From Pyropia yezoensis (lineage: Eukaryota > Rhodophyta > Bangiophyceae > Bangiales > Bangiaceae), in NCBI GenBank assembly GCA_009829735.1, contig CM020618.1, forward strand, positions 28,930,894 through 28,994,893: a DNA stretch of 64,000 nucleotides, in the 5' to 3' direction. The number at the start of each line of letters is the position of its first letter. Positions within the stretch are counted from its first letter, which is position 1. A program made the position numbers and the translations under genes. This document shows positions 60,734 through 64,000 of this stretch, piece by piece. The notes beneath the pieces are model-generated. The model saw nothing but the letters and a program-made list of their open reading frames with translations. It made no database searches and was not told the DNA's origin.

Positions 60734-62753
60734 TGTGGGGGGGGGGGGGGGGGGGGGACGGAGGGGGACAGAGGGGGGCTGCCTCGCTGCCGTGGTGGTC
60801 CTACTCGTATAGATGGCTCCCGCTCGAGGCGGAGGGGGGAAGAAGGATGGGAAGAGAGCAAAAAGGCGGGCGTGGGGGGGGGGGGGGCGGCCGCCACCGG
60901 CGCGCCCAGTGGGAGGAGGCGGCGGCGGGGAGGAGGAGGAGGGTGGGGGGTGGGGGGGGGAAGGAGGGTGGGGGAGGACACAGTGGGAACAACGGGGGGG
61001 GGTGGGGGGGGGCGCGGCCGCACCGCCTGCCTGCCCGTTTCCCCCCCTTCCCCCCCCCACCCCCCCCCTTCCCACCACCACCACCGCACCACCATTGCGC
61101 ACCCTCTCCCCCGCCTCTGCTTCTTCCCCTTTCTTTCTGTCCCTCGTTCGTTGACCGCGTCGCTTCAGACGGCGCGTCGGCCATCCGCCGTGTTGAGTGT
61201 GTGTTGCAACAGGTGGGTGGGTGGGTGCTGTGCGCCCCGCCGTCGGCCGGCGCGGGGTGGGGGGGGGGCGGAGGTGGGAGGGCCGGGGGGGGGGGGGGTG
61301 CTGGCGCAGCGCCCCTCCCCACTCGGACGGTGCGGAAAGGGCAGGGCAGGGGAGGGCAGCGCAGGGGGGGGCAGGGGGGGGTGGGGATGGGGGTGGGGGG
61401 AAGGGCGGGCGGGGAAAGGGCGCCGCGGAGGCGGGCGGTGGGGTGGGGGGGGGGGGGTTGGGGTGGCGGCAACGGCAAGGCCGCCGCCGCCGCCGCGTGC
61501 GGCGGCCTGTCGGGGACACGGTCGGTCAGGCAGGGCGGGCAGCGGGGGCGGCCGGGACGGTGGGGGAGGGGGGGGGGGCGGCCGGGCGGGAGGCCAGGGC
61601 GGCAAGCAGCTGGGCCCTCACGCCCTCCGGGGAGGGGGGGGGGGGGGGGGGAGACGGGGTGTGGGCAGTGGTGGTGGTGGAGGGGGGACAGGGGCGTGCG
61701 TGCGGTGGCGCCGGTGGCTCTCCCGGTGGCGATGGGGGGGTGGTGGCAGGAGTGGAGGAGGTGGGGGTGGTGGGGGTGGCGGCGGCGACGGGGGAGCGGG
61801 TGGATCGTGGCAGCGCCACGGTGGCGGTGGTTGGCATAGGGCGGGCCGCTCGTCGGTCGCGGCAGGCGGCGGCCGCGGCGGCAGCGGCTGCGGGTGGGGC
61901 AGCCGGCCCGAGCCGCCCGCGACGGCATCTGGCGGTGTGGCACCAGCGGGTGACGTCTACGGCGGCGGCGGTGGCAGTGGCGTTGGGCGGCGGCCGCGGC
62001 GGGGGCGGCCGGTACGCGTAGCAGCGGGTGCCAGAGGGGCACCTGCCTTGCCCCCCCCGCCCCCTTCCCCTCGCACACCACCCGCTGACCTTGCCTTGCC
62101 CCCCTCCCCGCGCCATCTGCCATGCAGAGCACCGCGGGGGCAGCTGCCGCCCTCTTGGCCGCCCCCCCCCGCCCCCATTCCTTCCTTCCGCCATCCCCAC
62201 GCACGCCTCTCCACCGCCACCAACGCTCCCGCCCTCTCAAGCCGCTCCCCCCTCCCGCTGCTCCCCCCCCTCCCGCCCTCTGTCCCTCTGTCCCTCTCTT
62301 TCACCCGCCCGCCCTCCCTCCTTCTTCTCCCTCCCCTCCCCCCTCCCCTTCTGTCCCCTCCCCCCTCCCCCCTCCCCCGGCTCCCACCCCACCACTCTCC
62401 ATTTCGGTTTGCCTCTCCCCCCCCCTCGCTCCCCCCACCAACACGCGCCCGTGCCGGCTAGCGTGCGCCCCCCGCCCCGCGCCGCTTGACGCGCCGCCGC
62501 GGGCGGGGGCTCACCCCGGCCGGCCGGCTGGAGACACACGTGCCGCCGCTGCCGCGGCCGTCGGTCGGCGCAGCTGCCGCCCCGCGGACGGCGGGGGGGG
62601 GGGGAGGGAGGGGGCGTGCGCTCGCCCCCCTACGCGTGTGCGCGGGATTGGCGGGGGGAGGAGGAGGACGAAGGGGGGGGGGGGGGTCCGCGCAGGAGGG
62701 AGGGGGTGGGGGGAGGGGGGGGGGGGGGGGGGGGTAGCAGGTGTGTGGCTCGC
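60734..62753. other. Strand-skewed G-rich and C-rich blocks, no gene seen
   Basis: 60737-61990 and 62590-62740 are strongly G-rich on the plus strand, and 62040-62470 strongly C-rich, with many homopolymers. No conserved protein segment was found in any frame. Confidence 0.4.
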
Positions 62754-62967
62754 GCCCCAGACACCAGGTGTTCAGCGGCGCCCTGGTCGCCCGGCGACCT
62801 CAGCCGCTACCCCCCGCCGCCGCTGCTGCTGCGGAGCTGGCTCCAGCGCTGACGGCGACTGCCCCAGACACCAGGTGGCCAGCGGCGCCCTGGTCGCCCG
62901 GCGACCTCGGCGGCTACCCCCCGCCGCCGCTGCTGCTGCGGTGGTGGCTCCTGCGCTGACGGCGACT
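62754..62967. repeat. Two tandem copies of a 107-bp unit
   Basis: 62754-62860 and 62861-62967 both start GCCCCAGACACCAGG and end GACGGCGACT, with a few substitutions. A length of 107 is not a multiple of three, which argues against coding use. Confidence 0.85.
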
Positions 62968-64000
62968 GCGGCGGCTGTGGCAGCGGCGGCGGCTACCGCA
63001 GCGGCGGCGGCGTCAGCGGCGGCAGCAGCACTAGCAGCAGCAGCAGCAGCGGCGGCGGCGGCGGCAGCGGCGGCCAGCTGCGGGTGTCGCGACTACTCAA
63101 ACCGCCTGCCGACCGCGTCCCAGCCGGTGCCTCCTCCCTCACCACTACCGACACAACCTCCCCCCCCCCCCCCCCCCCCCCCCTACGACCACCGCCTCCC
63201 TTTCGCCGGCTTCCCCCGACCCCCCCGCACCTCCTGCTCCTCCTGCCTGTCACCCTCCGCCGTTGCTGCGGTCGTCGTTTGCGTTGCCCCCGCGGCTGCC
63301 GCTTGGCGGCTGCTGCCGCGGCGTTCCCCGCGGCACCACCCCCCTGACCGGACCCTGCCGGCGGCGCCCGGCGAGCCAGCGTGGCGGCGATCGCCACAGA
63401 CAACCTTCACACCCCCACCCCCCGCCTCTCCCGCTGGGGACGTTGGCCCCACGCCCCTGCCCCCACCCAACCATCCCCCCCCCCAGCCCACTCCCCACTT
63501 TTTGGGCACTTACTCCTCCCTTCCGCCACCTCTGCCCGTCGTACCGCCGGGCGCCGTCGCGGCCTGGCCACTTTGGCACCGCCGCTGCCGCCATCGCCAC
63601 CCGCTACCGGGCGGTCGGGCCGCCCCTACCTGCCACATTCGCGGCCGATGGGGTTGTACCGCGGCTCCATGGGCTGACGGGGGGGGCGCTGCGCAAGGCG
63701 GGGAGCCTCGCGCGCCCTGCCCTCCGACGCGGCCGTCGGCGCCCCCCCGGAGCGCCTCCGTCCCCAGTCGGATCAGCCTGGGCCACCGCCCCTTCCCTAT
63801 CAACACCACCCGCGACCCAGTCTTGGGGGAGGGAGCCGCCCGCATGCTGGTCGCCCCGCACGCTGGCGGTCTCGCTGCCTTCGTGGCGCTTCAATGACGC
63901 CTGCGCCAGGCCACGGGCAGGGTACCGCGGCAGACGGCGACGGCGGCCGGGGGCGGGGCGGTAGGCACCCGGCGGCACTGGCCGGCGGCGGCGGCGGCGG
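62968..64000. other. GCN-repeat and C-rich DNA, no defended gene
   Basis: A run of GCNGCN (poly-Ala in one frame) at 62975-63080 is followed by C-rich DNA. An open plus frame ends at 63897 with a short segment LGEGAARMLV, which is too little to assign. Confidence 0.35.

Noticed and set aside
63770-63897. RPFPINTTRD..LGEGAA, similar to beta-ketoacyl synthase RPFD..RDGFVLGEGA
   Set aside because: Only about 15 residues match, the rest of the frame is low-complexity, and no active-site Cys or His region is found.
62122-63897. A 591-codon plus-strand frame with a leader-like start (MQSTAGAAAALLAA)
   Set aside because: It crosses the out-of-phase 107-bp tandem repeat and long G/C runs, and shows no conserved segment.

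Overview
The window is nuclear DNA from a very GC-rich eukaryote. Signs of this are GT-AG introns, an actin-related protein of the SWR1/ARP6 type, chromodomain-bearing Ty3/gypsy elements, hAT and Tc1/mariner-type DNA transposons, and very Ala/Pro/Gly-rich proteins. The base composition, short genes and element mix would fit a bangiophyte red alga (Porphyra/Pyropia-like), but nothing here proves that. Two N runs (12583-13082 and 59120-59553) show it is a scaffold.

Layout. 1-3137 is the 3' part of a Ty3/gypsy chromovirus (plus strand): pol end, an antisense accessory ORF and the 3' LTR. 3138-9060 holds a host locus on the minus strand: an Ala/Pro-repeat ORF followed by a multi-exon Lys/Ala/Pro-rich gene ending in a poly-acidic tail. 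10518-12582 holds a degenerate, intron-bearing DNA-transposon gene of CMC/Plavaka look, cut by the first gap. 13083-21535 is the 5' part of the same chromovirus family on the minus strand. Its first 2213 bases are the exact reverse complement of positions 1-2213, so the two pieces may be the two halves of one element split by a scaffolding error. 21781-23284 is a 1.5-kb non-autonomous DNA element with perfect TIRs and an 8-bp target duplication. 25304-26706 is ARP6.

27078-41146 is a hAT transposon whose transposase ORF was split by a young chromovirus (29049-39870; identical-looking 363-bp LTRs, target duplication CTACT). That second chromovirus also has an antisense ORF between pol and the 3' LTR, and its protein shares a core with that of the first element. 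This shared antisense gene is the most interesting system in the window.

41147-48345 is mostly low-complexity host DNA with one clear gene, a 755-aa Ala/Glu/Arg coiled-coil protein with 44-residue repeats (43648-45915). 49361-52778 encodes a large membrane protein with the layout of a calcium-channel alpha2-delta/Cache receptor fused to a C-type lectin. 53602-57780 is a field of degenerate Gly/Cys- or Val/Ala-coding repeats. 58399-59119 is the C-terminal part of an IS630/Tc1/mariner transposase. The rest, to 64000, is extremely G- or C-skewed DNA with tandem repeats and no gene I can defend.

Homopolymer G/C runs of about 10 to more than 30 bases are scattered through the window. At least two real genes (ARP6 and the alpha2-delta-like gene) change frame at such runs, so some apparent breaks are probably sequencing errors. 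High GC at third positions also makes very long open frames on the wrong strand; these were left out.
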